Source of the DNA: Austwickia sp.
GTDB lineage: Bacteria > Actinomycetota > Actinomycetes > Actinomycetales > Dermatophilaceae
Direction of reading: 5' to 3'
Assembly: GCA_016699675.1 (NCBI GenBank)
Contig: CP064985.1
Location: 3,348,001 to 3,412,000 of the forward strand
Length of the DNA stretch: 64,000 nucleotides
The notes beneath the pieces are model-generated. The model did not search any database. It was not told the origin of the DNA and was given only the letters and a program-made list of their open reading frames with translations. The translations under genes and the position numbers were made by a program. Positions 37,015 through 45,803 of the stretch are shown piece after piece; the first letter of the stretch is position 1, and each line of letters begins with the position of its first letter.

Positions 37015-37691
37015 GACTCGGCCCCGATCGCGCCGACGCGGGCGGGTCGAAGCCGCCAGTACGCCGCGCCCGCGGCACAGGCCGCCAGGACCACGGCGGC
37101 GGCGCCGCACTGGACGGCGGCCTCGACCGCGTACGACGTACCGACCCTCCCCGAGTAGCCGAAGTCGACCAGCCGGGCCGGGCTGTCAAAGGGCAGGACC
37201 CGGGTCCAGGAGCCCGCCGACGCCCCCGCGATGGCGAAATGGACGCCCATGACCACCATGAGCGTCAAGGTCCCCTCCAACTCCCGCGGCAGCAACTGTC
37301 CGACAAGCGCGCCGGGCGGCACCGCCAGCAGGCAGGCCGCGAACAGCGCCGCCACCATGGCCGATGGCCGCTCCGCGTCGCGGTCGGCGGCCCAAAAGAG
37401 GGCCGCCCCCACGGTCGCGACGAGCACGGCCAGCCCGGACAGCGCGGCGGCTCGACCGGCGAAGAGCACCCCCGGTCGGGCGCCGACGATGACGAGTCGA
37501 CGCTCCATGCCCTGGGCGAAGGCCCAGCTGTACAGGGCCAACGTCGCGATCGACCAGGCCGCGACGAGGACGAGGAAGTACGCCGACGAGGTCCCGGCGT
37601 ACACCGCAAACGGCAACGCCACGAGCAGGACCAGCGCGGTGCGGCGTCGGGCGAGGTCCCCGACGCTGGCCTGGACGACGGCGCGCCACAT
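37011..37691 (-). CDS. ABC transporter permease (ABC-2-like), first subunit
   Basis: In this 226-residue membrane protein with about six TM segments, the central motif PRELEGTLTLMVVMGVHF parallels that of the following permease, so they probably form a heterodimer. It starts at ATG 37691, one base after the ATPase stop (37693), and overlaps the next gene by 4 bp. Both arrangements indicate translational coupling. The substrate is unknown; the absence of a periplasmic binding protein fits an exporter. Confidence 0.8.
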   Translation of the reverse strand: MWRAVVQASVGDLARRRTALVLLVALPFAVYAGTSSAYFLVLVAAWSIATLALYSWAFAQGMERRLVIVGARPGVLFAGRAAALSGLAVLVATVGAALFWAADRDAERPSAMVAALFAACLLAVPPGALVGQLLPRELEGTLTLMVVMGVHFAIAGASAGSWTRVLPFDSPARLVDFGYSGRVGTSYAVEAAVQCGAAAVVLAACAAGAAYWRLRPARVGAIGAES

Positions 37692-37692
37692 G

Positions 37693-38538
37693 TCACGGCC
37701 CCGGGACGCGCAGCTCGATGACGCGGTCGACCTCGCGCAGGCTCGACAGCAGGTGCGTCACGACCACCACCCCCGCGCCCGCGTCGCGCCAGGCGAAGAC
37801 CTGCTCCCAGAAGTCGAGATAGGACTCCTGGTCGAAGCCCTGGTAGGGCTCGTCGAGGAGGATGAGGTCGGGGCGGTCGAGCTCGCCGAGGACGACATTG
37901 AGTTTCTGTTGGGTGCCGCCCGAGAGGGTCCCGACGCGCGCCTTCGGCTCCGGCCGCCAGCCGAGCTGAGCGGCGAGCCGCTCGCCGGTGGGGACCGCCT
38001 GGGCGGCCGGCATCCCGCGCGCGGCGGCGAACAGGCGCAGGTGCTCACCGACCGTGAGCAGGGGAGCGAGGCCGCCGTGCTGGGGCACGTACCCGAGGCG
38101 CGCCGTCCGCGCCACGCGCCCGGTGCTCGCGCGGGTGGCGCCGGCACAGATGTCGAGCAGGGTCGACTTGCCCGAGCCGTTGGCGCCGACGATCGCGGCG
38201 ATCTGCCCGGCGCGCAGCGTGAAGCTGACGGGCGAGAGCACCAGGCGGCGGCCGTAGCGCTTGCTGACCTCGGTCACGCGCAGGACAACGGGGCCGGTGA
38301 GGTCGGGGGACGGACGGTTCAGTCCGGCGGTGCGGGCAGGTTCGGTGGCTCGGACGGAGCGGGCCAGGGCCGCGGCGTACGCGCTGGCCGGCCCGTAGAG
38401 GTCCGCCGGGTCGCGGCCCGCGTCGTCGGCCTCCGCCTGGGCGTCGTTTGAGAGCTGTACGGCGACGCGGCGGGGGAGGCCGGCGGCGTGCAGGTCACGT
38501 TCGAGGTTGGCGCGCCAATCCAGCACGGGAGAGGTCAT
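37693..38538 (-). CDS. ABC transporter ATP-binding protein with N-terminal HAAS-like segment
   Basis: In this 281-residue protein, the NBD (residues about 85-275) has Walker A VGANGSGKSTLLD, signature LSGGTQQKL, Walker B LILLDEPYQGFD and H-loop VVVVTHLLSS. The first 70 residues (LERDLHAAGLPRRVAVQLSNDA ...) are helical, with the LPRRVAVQL-type motif of the HAAS/DUF1700-like modules often linked to PadR regulators. The ATG 38538 overlaps the PadR stop (38535-38537). It drives the two downstream permeases. Confidence 0.85.
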   Translation of the reverse strand: MTSPVLDWRANLERDLHAAGLPRRVAVQLSNDAQAEADDAGRDPADLYGPASAYAAALARSVRATEPARTAGLNRPSPDLTGPVVLRVTEVSKRYGRRLVLSPVSFTLRAGQIAAIVGANGSGKSTLLDICAGATRASTGRVARTARLGYVPQHGGLAPLLTVGEHLRLFAAARGMPAAQAVPTGERLAAQLGWRPEPKARVGTLSGGTQQKLNVVLGELDRPDLILLDEPYQGFDQESYLDFWEQVFAWRDAGAGVVVVTHLLSSLREVDRVIELRVPGP

Positions 38539-38924
38539 CGGTCGCGCTCCGGACGGCGAACGGCGGTGAGTGAGTCGGTGGGCCCGGCTTCGGCCGGGTG
38601 GGCGGCGCGCGTGACTCCGTCGAGGGTGGCTCGGAAGCCGTGCCATTGGGTGACGAGCTGCTCGAGCTGACGGAGTCCGGCGGGGGTGAGCTCGTAGTAC
38701 TTGCGACGCGGCCCGCTCGTGGACGCGACCGAATCGCTGGCGAGCAGCCCTTGGCGTTCGAGGCGAAGCAACGCGGGATAGAGCGTGCCGCCCGGGACCT
38801 CGTCGACGCCGGCGGCGACGAGCCGCTGGGTGAGCGAAAGCCCGTAGTCAGGGCCGCCGCGGAGCAGGGCTAGGAGGCACAGGTCGAGGAAGCCGTAGAA
38901 CCAGTTCTGTCGAGCGTCGGGCAT
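38535..38924 (-). CDS. PadR-family transcriptional repressor
   Basis: The 129-residue winged-helix protein reads FYGFLDLCLLALLRGGPDYGLSLTQRL, then EVPGGTLYPALLRLERQGLL (recognition helix region) and RRKYYELTPAGLRQLEQLV, the PadR core. The C-terminal dimerisation part is short. It starts the operon with the ATPase and two permeases, coupled by an ATGA overlap. A 23-bp perfect dyad abuts its start codon, so autoregulation is very likely. PadR proteins often sense toxic compounds, so the transporter may be a detoxification or antibiotic-resistance exporter. Confidence 0.9.
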   Translation of the reverse strand: MPDARQNWFYGFLDLCLLALLRGGPDYGLSLTQRLVAAGVDEVPGGTLYPALLRLERQGLLASDSVASTSGPRRKYYELTPAGLRQLEQLVTQWHGFRATLDGVTRAAHPAEAGPTDSLTAVRRPERDR

Positions 38925-38947
38925 GGTTAGTAGACCATCTACTAACC
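38925..38947 (-). promoter_or_regulatory. PadR operator abutting the padR start codon
   Basis: GGTTAGTAGA (38925-38934) and its exact complement TCTACTAACC (38938-38947) flank CCA. The dyad ends at the base before the ATG (38924), so there is no room for an SD and the mRNA is probably leaderless. A -35-like TTGTCA lies upstream on the minus strand (near 38954-38959). PadR bound here would block transcription directly. Confidence 0.8.
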
Positions 38948-39020
38948 AGACGGCCTGACAACCGGCGGTGAGCGGTGGGCCTGAGGGGTTTCGTGCGCCG
39001 TGCAGAACGTACGGGCCCGC

Positions 39021-39085
39021 CAGCGTCGCGATATGGGCCGAGCATGGGGAAACGGCGGGGGGTGTAGGCCCATATCGCGATGCTG
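39021..39085. repeat. Palindromic repeat family C, copy 1
   Basis: CAGCGTCGCGATATGGGCC (39021-39039) pairs with 39067-39085 with one mismatch. The 27-nt loop contains GGAAACGGCGGGGGGT (39048-39063), which is repeated in copy 2. It lies upstream of the DUF559 gene. The rest of 38948-39190 holds no gene. Confidence 0.85.
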
Positions 39086-39190
39086 GAGCTGGAGGCCGGC
39101 CTGCCCCCGGCTCGAGATGACCGGACGGGCTTATCCACAGGGTGCGAAGGACTCCGGCCGGCTGACGGCCGGTGCCATGAGGATCGACCC

Positions 39191-40069
39191 ATGGCCGATC
39201 TCTCTGCCCTGCCGCTGCGGTCAGGCGGCGTCTTCACCAGCGCCGATGGTCGGGCCGTGGGGCTGTCCACCAAAGCCCTCCTGCGGTTGGCAGCCCGGGG
39301 TGAGGTCACGCGGTTGTGTCACGGGTGGTGGATGCCGGGCCGACCGGCGGACGGCAAGGACCGGCATCGTCGACTGTGCGCAGCACTGCAATCCCAGTAC
39401 GAGGGTCGGGCCTGGGTCAGCCACACCTCCGCCCTGGCGTTGGCGCAGCTGCCCGTCCAGCAGGCCGCGCTCACCACCGCGCACCTGACCAGGTGGACGG
39501 ACCAGCAGACCCGGCGCGCCACGACGTACCGGATGCACGCCAGCGTCGGCGACCACCTCGACCCGTCCGCGCGGCTGGCCACGGCCATCGTGCAGAGCGC
39601 CCTCCTGAGCGGGCCGCTGCAGGGCCTCTACGCCGCCGATGCGGCCCTGCGGCGGCGGACCGTCACGCCGGGCGACATCGCGGAGGCGCTGGACCGGCTT
39701 CGGGGTCGCCGCGGGATGGCGCAGGTTCGAGAGTTCTTCAGGTACGCCGACGCCCGCCACGAGTCACCCGGGGAGACGTGCACCGCGGTGGTGCTGCGGG
39801 CGCTGGGGTACGCCGTGACGCCACAGGTGGAACTGCGCCGCGACGGTACGGCGTACTGGGTGGATTTCCTGCTCGACGGCACGCGGGTGGTCATCGAGTT
39901 CGACGGGCGGGTGAAGTACACCGACCCCGAGGTGCTCTTCGCGGAGAAGCGGCGTGAGGACGAGATCCGCAGCTGGGGGTACGTCGTGGTGCGACTCACC
40001 TGGGACCTGCTCCATGAGCCGGCACGCGTGCGGCAACGCATCGAGGACGCCCGTGCCCTGTGCCGCTAG
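39191..40069 (+). CDS. AbiEi-like/DUF559 nuclease-fold protein
   Basis: In this 292-residue protein, the N-terminal part (FTSADGRAVGLSTKALLRLAARGEVTRLCHGWW) looks like the winged-helix start of AbiEi-type antitoxins. The C-terminal part has SPGETCTAVVLRALGY, WVDFLLDGTRVVIEFDGRVKY and the RREDEIRSWGYVVVRLTW motif of DUF559, a Vsr-like PD-(D/E)xK nuclease fold (Glu in SPGE, Asp in WVDF, Glu-x-Asp in IEFDG, Lys in VKY). Start ATG 39191. There is no AbiEii toxin gene next to it. It is bracketed by the two copies of palindrome C. It may act as an endonuclease on such sites; this is an inference. Confidence 0.8.
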   Translation: MADLSALPLRSGGVFTSADGRAVGLSTKALLRLAARGEVTRLCHGWWMPGRPADGKDRHRRLCAALQSQYEGRAWVSHTSALALAQLPVQQAALTTAHLTRWTDQQTRRATTYRMHASVGDHLDPSARLATAIVQSALLSGPLQGLYAADAALRRRTVTPGDIAEALDRLRGRRGMAQVREFFRYADARHESPGETCTAVVLRALGYAVTPQVELRRDGTAYWVDFLLDGTRVVIEFDGRVKYTDPEVLFAEKRREDEIRSWGYVVVRLTWDLLHEPARVRQRIEDARALCR

Positions 40070-40089
40070 TCCCCGCCCGTGCCCGACCA

Positions 40090-40150
40090 CCATCGCGATC
40101 TGGGCCGAGACTGCGGAAACGGCGGGGGGTCTGGGCCCATATCGTCATGG
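40090..40150. repeat. Palindromic repeat family C, copy 2
   Basis: CCATCGCGATCTGGGCC (40090-40106) pairs with 40134-40150 with three mismatches. The loop repeats the GGAAACGGCGGGGGGT of copy 1 in the same orientation (40115-40130). It lies 20 bp after the DUF559 stop and before the ileS T-box. Confidence 0.82.
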
Positions 40151-40184
40151 CCGCGGGCGGGGAACGGCGGTTGCTGCGGTCCCG

Positions 40185-40190
40185 TAGACT
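40185..40190 (+). promoter_or_regulatory. -10 box for the ileS leader
   Basis: TAGACT at 40185-40190 would place the transcription start near 40197, at the beginning of the T-box leader. No clear -35 is visible. Confidence 0.4.
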
Positions 40191-40196
40191 GGGCTC

Positions 40197-40501
40197 ATAG
40201 GCGTTCGAGCCGTCATCAGCGGCGAGCCTCCGGAAGAACGGCGTGACACAGGCGGACTCGGCCTCGGGCCCGCAGGGAAGCGCTTAGTAGAACCGGACGG
40301 GTGGGCCCGTCACAGCCTCCGACAAGAGCGGCCGCGACTCGGCGTCCGCGGCGGGCGCCGGCACTCGGCGTACGGCGTGGCGTGGATCGGCGGCAAGCGG
40401 GGTGGTACCGCGGCAGGTGCGCGACGAGCGCGCCGTACGTCGTCCTCGCGGCAGGACCCGACGTACCCCGACGAGTTCGACCCGCGAAGGACCCCCGCGA
40501 G
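40197..40501 (+). promoter_or_regulatory. Translational T-box riboswitch (Ile) of ileS
   Basis: An ultrashort specifier hairpin GCCG/CGGC (40209-40212, 40220-40223) exposes ATC, an Ile codon, at 40215-40217. A further stem closed by GGGCCC (40266-40271 with 40303-40308) contains TTAGTAGAACCGGACGGGT. The T-box sequence GGGGTGGTACCGCGG is at 40399-40413; the TGGT bulge can pair with the ACCA end of tRNA-Ile. A sequestrator hairpin GTCCTCGCGG (40442-40451) with CCGCGAAGGAC (40482-40492) hides the SD AAGGA before ATG 40502. So uncharged tRNA-Ile should free the SD, in the actinobacterial ileS manner. Confidence 0.9.
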
Positions 40502-43500
40502 ATGACGTACCCCCAGGTCAGCAGCACCCCAGCGACTCCCGGCGCAGCCTTCGGCGTGCCCTCCTCCCCGAACTTCCCGGCGATCGAGGAGAGCATCCTC
40601 GCCTACTGGGCCGCCGATGACACCTTCCGGGCGTCCGTCGAGAACCGCGAGGCGGGGCAGAACGGCAGCAACGAGTTCGTCTTCTATGACGGCCCGCCCT
40701 TCGCCAACGGCCTGCCGCACTACGGCCACCTGCTGACCGGCTACGTGAAAGACCTGATCCCGCGCTACCAGACGATGCGCGGGCGCCGGGTCGAGCGCCG
40801 GTTCGGCTGGGACACCCACGGCCTGCCCGCCGAGCTCGAGGCCATGAGCCAGCTGGGCATCAAGACCACCGACGAGATCCGCGACCTCGGCATCGAGGCG
40901 TTCAACGCCAAGTGCCGCGAGTCGGTCTTCAAGTACACCGACGACTGGCGCGATTACGTCACCCGCCAGGCGCGCTGGGTCGACTTCGACAACGACTACA
41001 AGACGCTCGACGTGACGTTCATGGAGAGCGTGCTGTGGGCGTTCAAGCAGCTCTATGACAAGGGCCTGGTCTACGAGGGCTTCCGCGTGCTGCCCTACTG
41101 CTGGAACGACCAGACGCCGCTGTCCAACCACGAGCTGCGGATGGACGAGGACGTCTACCAGAACCGGCAGGACCCCGCGGTCACCGTGGGCTGCCGGCTG
41201 ACCGACGGGCCGTACGCCGGGGCCCTCGCGCTCATCTGGACCACGACCCCGTGGACCCTGACCTGCAACCTCGCCATCATGGTCGGCGAGGACATCGACT
41301 ATGTCGTGGTCGAGTCCGCCGTGCCGACCGGCCGGCCGGAGCGCTATGTCATCGCCGAGGCCCGAGCGCAGGCCTACGCCCGCGAGTTCACCGGCGAGGC
41401 CAAGGGCGACGTGGCTGCACTCATCGTGGACCGCTGCACCGGCCGCGACCTGATCGGGTCCCACTACACCCCGCCGATGTCGTACTACCTGGGCCACGAG
41501 AACGCGTTCCGCCTGGTCCCCGCCGAGTTCGTCACCACCACCGACGGCACCGGGCTGGTCCACACGGCCGGCGCGTTCGGTGAGGACGACAAGGCCGTCA
41601 CCGACCGCGAGGGGATCGAGGTCGTGGTCCCCGTCGGCATCGACGGCTGCTTCACGCACCCGGTCACGGAGTACGAGGGACTGCTCGTCCTCGACGCCAA
41701 CGGCCAGGTCATCGACCACCTGAAGGCGCGGACGCGCCTCGACGCCGATGGCGCCCCCGGCGAGACCGGCGCCATCACCGAGGGCACCGTCCTGCTGCGC
41801 CGCGAGACCTACGACCACGCCTACCCCCACTGCTGGCGCTGCCGCGAGCCGCTGATCTACATGGCGGTCTCCTCCTGGTTCGTGGCGACCACCAAGATCC
41901 GCGACGACATGCTGCGCCTCAACCAGGAGATCACCTGGGTGCCGGCGCACGTCAAGGACGGCCAGTTCGGCAAGTGGCTGGAGAACACCCGCGACTGGTC
42001 GATCTCCCGGAACCGGTTCTGGGGCAGCCCGATCCCGGTGTGGAAGTCCGACGACCCGCGCTACCCGCGCACGGACGTCTACGGCTCGCTGGAGGAGCTT
42101 GAGCGCGACTTCGGCGTGCGCCCGGACGACCTGCACCGGCCGTTCATCGACGACCTGACCAGGCCGAACCCCGACGACCCCCGCCCCGAGGGCGAGCGGT
42201 CCACGATGCGCCGGGTCACCGACGTCTTCGACTGCTGGTTCGAGTCGGGGTCGATGAGCTTCGCGCAGGTGCACTACCCGTTCGAGGCCCGCGACTGGTT
42301 CGAGCACCACTTCCCGGGCGACTTCATCGTGGAGTACATCGGGCAGACCCGCGGCTGGTTCTACACGATGCACATCCTGGCCAGCGCGCTCTTCGACCGG
42401 CCGGCGTTCCAGTCCTGCGTCAGCCACGGCATCGTCCTGGGCAACGACGGCCTGAAGATGAGCAAGTCGCTGAAGAACTACCCCGACGTGCGGGAGGTCT
42501 TCGACCGCGACGGCGCCGACGCGATGCGCTGGTTCCTCATGTCGAGCCCGATCCTGCGCGGCGGCAACCTCATCGTCACCGAGCAGGGCATCCGCGAGGG
42601 CGTCCGGGCGGCGATGCTGCCGCTGTGGTCGACGTGGTACTTCTTCACGACGTACGCCAATGCCTTCGTCGAGGCCGCGGACGGGTCGGGGGAGAAGGGG
42701 TACGCCGCGCGCTGGTCGACCGCCTCGACGCACGTGCTCGACCGGTACCTGCTTGCTCGAGTTCGCGAGGTCGTCGAGCAGGTCCAGGCGCAGCTCGACG
42801 CCTATGACATCGCCGGGGCCTGCGACACGGTGCGCAGCTTCCTCGACGTACTGACGAACTGGTACGTGCGCCGCAGCCGGGACCGCTTCTGGGACACCCG
42901 CGGCGAGGGCGCCGCCGAGGCGCGCCAGGCGATGGACACCCTGTACACGACCCTCGAGGTGCTGTGTCGGGTCGCCGCGCCGCTGCTGCCGATGACGACC
43001 GAGGAGATCTGGCGCGGGTTGACGGGCGGCCGGTCGGTGCACCTCACCGACTACCCGGACGCGACGGACCTGCCGGCGGACCACGCCCTGGTGGCGCACA
43101 TGGAGCGGGCCCGCACGGTCACGTCGGTGGCGGCGAGCCTGCGCAAGGCCGACGGGCTGCGGACCCGGCTGCCGCTGGCGCGGCTCACCGTCGTCACCGA
43201 AAACGCCCACGCCCTGGGCGAGTTCGTTGACCTCATCAAGGACGAGGTCAACGTCAAGGAGGTCGTCCTGCAGGACCTGTCCAGCGCGAGCGAGGCCGAC
43301 TTCGGCGTGAGCCAGCGGCTGCTCGTCAACGCCCGCGCCGCCGGCCCGCGGCTCGGCAAGCAGGTCCAGGCCGTCATCAAGGCCAGCAAGGGCGGCGACT
43401 GGTCGGTGACCGGCGACGGGGTGGTGACCTGCGGCGGCATCGAGCTGGCCGAGGGCGAGTACAGCCTCGACACCGTCGTGGACGAGGCGCACGCGCACGC

Positions 43501-43837
43501 CGGCGCGGTGAGCGTGCTGCCCGGCGGCGGATTCATCGTGCTCGACACCGCCGTGACGCCCGAGCTGGCCGCCGAGGGCCTGGCCGCCGACATCGCCCGG
43601 GCGGTCAACGCCGAACGCCGTACGCTCGGCCTCGATTACGGTGACGCGATCAGCCTGACCGTCCTCGGCGCCGACGAGTTGCGTTCGGTCGTCATGGACC
43701 ACCAGCGGTTCATCGAGGCGGAGACGCTGGCGCGGCAGATCGGCTTCGGGCCGGCGGAGGCGTTGCCGGCGGATCGTGGCACGACCGTGGAGCTGGGCGA
43801 CGGGCGCGCGGTCCGGATACTGGTGGCGCGGCTGTGA
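40502..43837 (+). CDS. ileS: Isoleucyl-tRNA synthetase
   Basis: In this 1111-residue class I synthetase, the HIGH motif appears as GLPHYGHLLTG near residue 78 and KMSKSLKN near residue 650. The CP1 editing domain covers about residues 200-420 (WTTTPWTLTCNLAI present). The C-terminal part lacks the zinc-ribbon end of E. coli IleS but has the actinobacterial/eukaryote-like tail (ELAAEGLAADIARAVNAERR). Start ATG 40502 follows AAGGAC, which the T-box sequesters. Its stop overlaps the GNAT start (GTGA). Confidence 0.96.
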   Translation: MTYPQVSSTPATPGAAFGVPSSPNFPAIEESILAYWAADDTFRASVENREAGQNGSNEFVFYDGPPFANGLPHYGHLLTGYVKDLIPRYQTMRGRRVERRFGWDTHGLPAELEAMSQLGIKTTDEIRDLGIEAFNAKCRESVFKYTDDWRDYVTRQARWVDFDNDYKTLDVTFMESVLWAFKQLYDKGLVYEGFRVLPYCWNDQTPLSNHELRMDEDVYQNRQDPAVTVGCRLTDGPYAGALALIWTTTPWTLTCNLAIMVGEDIDYVVVESAVPTGRPERYVIAEARAQAYAREFTGEAKGDVAALIVDRCTGRDLIGSHYTPPMSYYLGHENAFRLVPAEFVTTTDGTGLVHTAGAFGEDDKAVTDREGIEVVVPVGIDGCFTHPVTEYEGLLVLDANGQVIDHLKARTRLDADGAPGETGAITEGTVLLRRETYDHAYPHCWRCREPLIYMAVSSWFVATTKIRDDMLRLNQEITWVPAHVKDGQFGKWLENTRDWSISRNRFWGSPIPVWKSDDPRYPRTDVYGSLEELERDFGVRPDDLHRPFIDDLTRPNPDDPRPEGERSTMRRVTDVFDCWFESGSMSFAQVHYPFEARDWFEHHFPGDFIVEYIGQTRGWFYTMHILASALFDRPAFQSCVSHGIVLGNDGLKMSKSLKNYPDVREVFDRDGADAMRWFLMSSPILRGGNLIVTEQGIREGVRAAMLPLWSTWYFFTTYANAFVEAADGSGEKGYAARWSTASTHVLDRYLLARVREVVEQVQAQLDAYDIAGACDTVRSFLDVLTNWYVRRSRDRFWDTRGEGAAEARQAMDTLYTTLEVLCRVAAPLLPMTTEEIWRGLTGGRSVHLTDYPDATDLPADHALVAHMERARTVTSVAASLRKADGLRTRLPLARLTVVTENAHALGEFVDLIKDEVNVKEVVLQDLSSASEADFGVSQRLLVNARAAGPRLGKQVQAVIKASKGGDWSVTGDGVVTCGGIELAEGEYSLDTVVDEAHAHAGAVSVLPGGGFIVLDTAVTPELAAEGLAADIARAVNAERRTLGLDYGDAISLTVLGADELRSVVMDHQRFIEAETLARQIGFGPAEALPADRGTTVELGDGRAVRILVARL

Positions 43838-44394
43838 CGGGTCAGATCCGGCCGCTGCCGCGGGACGTCGGGTACGCCGTGCGCGAGGCCCGCGGCGATG
43901 ACCTGGACGCGATCCGGGAGCTGGGCCTGGCGGCGTTCCCCGCGGCGTACGAGGGCGTGGTGGAGCCGGAACTCATCTCCCTGCTGCTGGCCAAGTGGTG
44001 GACGAAGGACGCGCTCATCCCGTCGATCCGGGCGGGCCGCGCGTTCGTCGCGGAGGACAAGGCGGGGCGCCTGCTCGGGATGTGCAGCTACGGTCCGCTC
44101 GACGGGAGCTACGTGCTCTGGAAGCTCTGCGTGGCCACCGACGCGCGCGGTCGGGGCGTGGGCGGGGCGCTCCTGACCGCCGCGCAGGAGCGGGCGCGCG
44201 AGGCCGTCGTCCCGTTGCGGATCACCTACACGGACGGCAACCGGCAGGCCCCGGCCTTCTGCGCCCGGCACGGCTTCGTCGAGGTGGGCCGGGAGGAGCA
44301 GACCGGTATGCCGGAGGTCGTGTGGATGGCTCAGGCCGGTACGTCGAGCGCGGGCGCGACCCCGGCCGTCGACGAGCGCGAGGATCAGCGATGA
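43834..44394 (+). CDS. GNAT-family N-acetyltransferase
   Basis: This 186-residue protein has the acetyl-CoA-binding motif CVATDARGRGVGGALLTAAQERA (R/Q-x-x-G-x-G/A type) near residue 110 and a C-terminal strand VPLRITYTDGNRQAPAFCARHGFVEVG. The GTG start overlaps the ileS stop and its own stop overlaps folC, so the group is translationally coupled. The acceptor substrate is unknown. The last 25 residues look unstructured. Confidence 0.87.
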   Translation: MTGQIRPLPRDVGYAVREARGDDLDAIRELGLAAFPAAYEGVVEPELISLLLAKWWTKDALIPSIRAGRAFVAEDKAGRLLGMCSYGPLDGSYVLWKLCVATDARGRGVGGALLTAAQERAREAVVPLRITYTDGNRQAPAFCARHGFVEVGREEQTGMPEVVWMAQAGTSSAGATPAVDEREDQR

Positions 44395-45803
44395 GCGGGG
44401 ACGCGCGGGCGGCGCGGGACGCCTCCCGGCGGGCCGCGGCGGACCTGGAGCTGCGGCGCCGGATGCGCGAGGTCGAGGAGGCCATCCTCGCCCGCGCGCC
44501 CGAGAACGACGTGGAGCCCTCGATCGAGCAGATCGCGGCCGTGATGGACCTGCTCGGCCAGCCGCAGCGGTCTTATCCGGTCGTGCACCTGACTGGTACC
44601 AACGGCAAGACGTCGACGACCCGCATGGCCGAGACGCTGCTGCGCGAGATGGGGCTGCGCACCGGCCGGTTCACGTCGCCGCACCTGCACGACGTCCGGG
44701 AAAGGATCGCCCTGGACGGCGAGCCGATCTCGCGGGCGGCGTTCGTGGCGGCGTACGAGGACGTGATCCCCTTCGTCGACATGGTCGACGCCAGCTTCGC
44801 GGAGCGGGGCGTGGGGCGGATGAACTACTTCCAGACGCTGGTGGCGGTGGCGTACGCGGCGTTCGCGGACGCCCCGGTCGAGGCCGCCGTCGTGGAGGTG
44901 GGCCTGGGCGGGACCTGGGACGCCACCAACGTCGCCGACGGCGCGGTGGCCGTGGTGACGCCGATCGGGTTGGACCACCAGCGGCTGCTCGGCGACACGA
45001 TCGACCTCATCGCCACCGAGAAGGCGGGCATCGTCAAGCCCGGGGCGATCATGGTCAGCGCGGTCCAGGAGCCGGAGGCGGCCGAGATCCTGGTGGCACG
45101 CTGCCGCGAGGTGGACGCGCGGCCGGTGTTAGAGGGCGTCGACATCGGGGTGCTTGCTCGGGCAAGCGCCGTCGGCGGTCAGGTCGTCTCGCTGCGCGGG
45201 CTGGCCGGGGACTACGACGACCTCTTCCTGCCGCTGCACGGGGCGCACCAGGCGCACAACGCGCTGCTCGCGCTGGCGGCCACGGAGGCCTTCGTCGGCG
45301 GCGGCGAGCAGCGGCTGGAGCGGGACGTCGTCGAGTCGGCGTTCGCGCGGTTCACCACGCCGGGTCGGCTGGAGATCGTCCGCCGCTCGCCCACGGTCAT
45401 CGTCGACGCGGCACACAACCCGCACGGCGCAGCGACGCTGCGCACGGCGTTGGCGGAGGAGTTCGCGTTCGCTCACCTGGTGGGGGTCATCGCGATCCTG
45501 GCGGACAAGGACGCCGAGGGGATCCTGGTCGAGCTCGAACCCGTGCTGGACGAGGTGGTCGTCACCCGCACGACGTCGCCGCGGGCGATGCGGCCCGACC
45601 GGCTCGGCGCGTTGGCGGCCGAGATCTTCGGCGAGCATCGCGTCCGGGTCGTGGCCGACCTGCCGGACGCGGTCGACGTGGCGGCGGGCCTCGCGGACGC
45701 CGCCGCGCAGGGGGGCGGTTCCGCCGGCGGCGTGGTGGCGACGGGGTCGGTCACGACGGCCGCGGAGGTTCGGGCGCTGGTGGGACACGGGGAACTGTCA
45801 TGA
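44391..45803 (+). CDS. folC: Folylpolyglutamate synthase / dihydrofolate synthase
   Basis: This 470-residue Mur-ligase-family enzyme adds glutamate to dihydropteroate and folates. The ATP-binding P-loop is VVHLTGTNGKTSTTRM near residue 68; SPHLHDVRERI and the VEVGLGGTWDATN motif follow, and IVDAAHNPHGA marks the C-terminal domain. ATG 44391 overlaps the GNAT stop. It is followed by DUF4233 and ndk, the usual actinobacterial order. Confidence 0.94.
   Translation: MSGDARAARDASRRAAADLELRRRMREVEEAILARAPENDVEPSIEQIAAVMDLLGQPQRSYPVVHLTGTNGKTSTTRMAETLLREMGLRTGRFTSPHLHDVRERIALDGEPISRAAFVAAYEDVIPFVDMVDASFAERGVGRMNYFQTLVAVAYAAFADAPVEAAVVEVGLGGTWDATNVADGAVAVVTPIGLDHQRLLGDTIDLIATEKAGIVKPGAIMVSAVQEPEAAEILVARCREVDARPVLEGVDIGVLARASAVGGQVVSLRGLAGDYDDLFLPLHGAHQAHNALLALAATEAFVGGGEQRLERDVVESAFARFTTPGRLEIVRRSPTVIVDAAHNPHGAATLRTALAEEFAFAHLVGVIAILADKDAEGILVELEPVLDEVVVTRTTSPRAMRPDRLGALAAEIFGEHRVRVVADLPDAVDVAAGLADAAAQGGGSAGGVVATGSVTTAAEVRALVGHGELS

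Noticed and set aside
39191..40069. Complete AbiE toxin-antitoxin system
   Set aside because: No AbiEii nucleotidyltransferase gene lies beside it.
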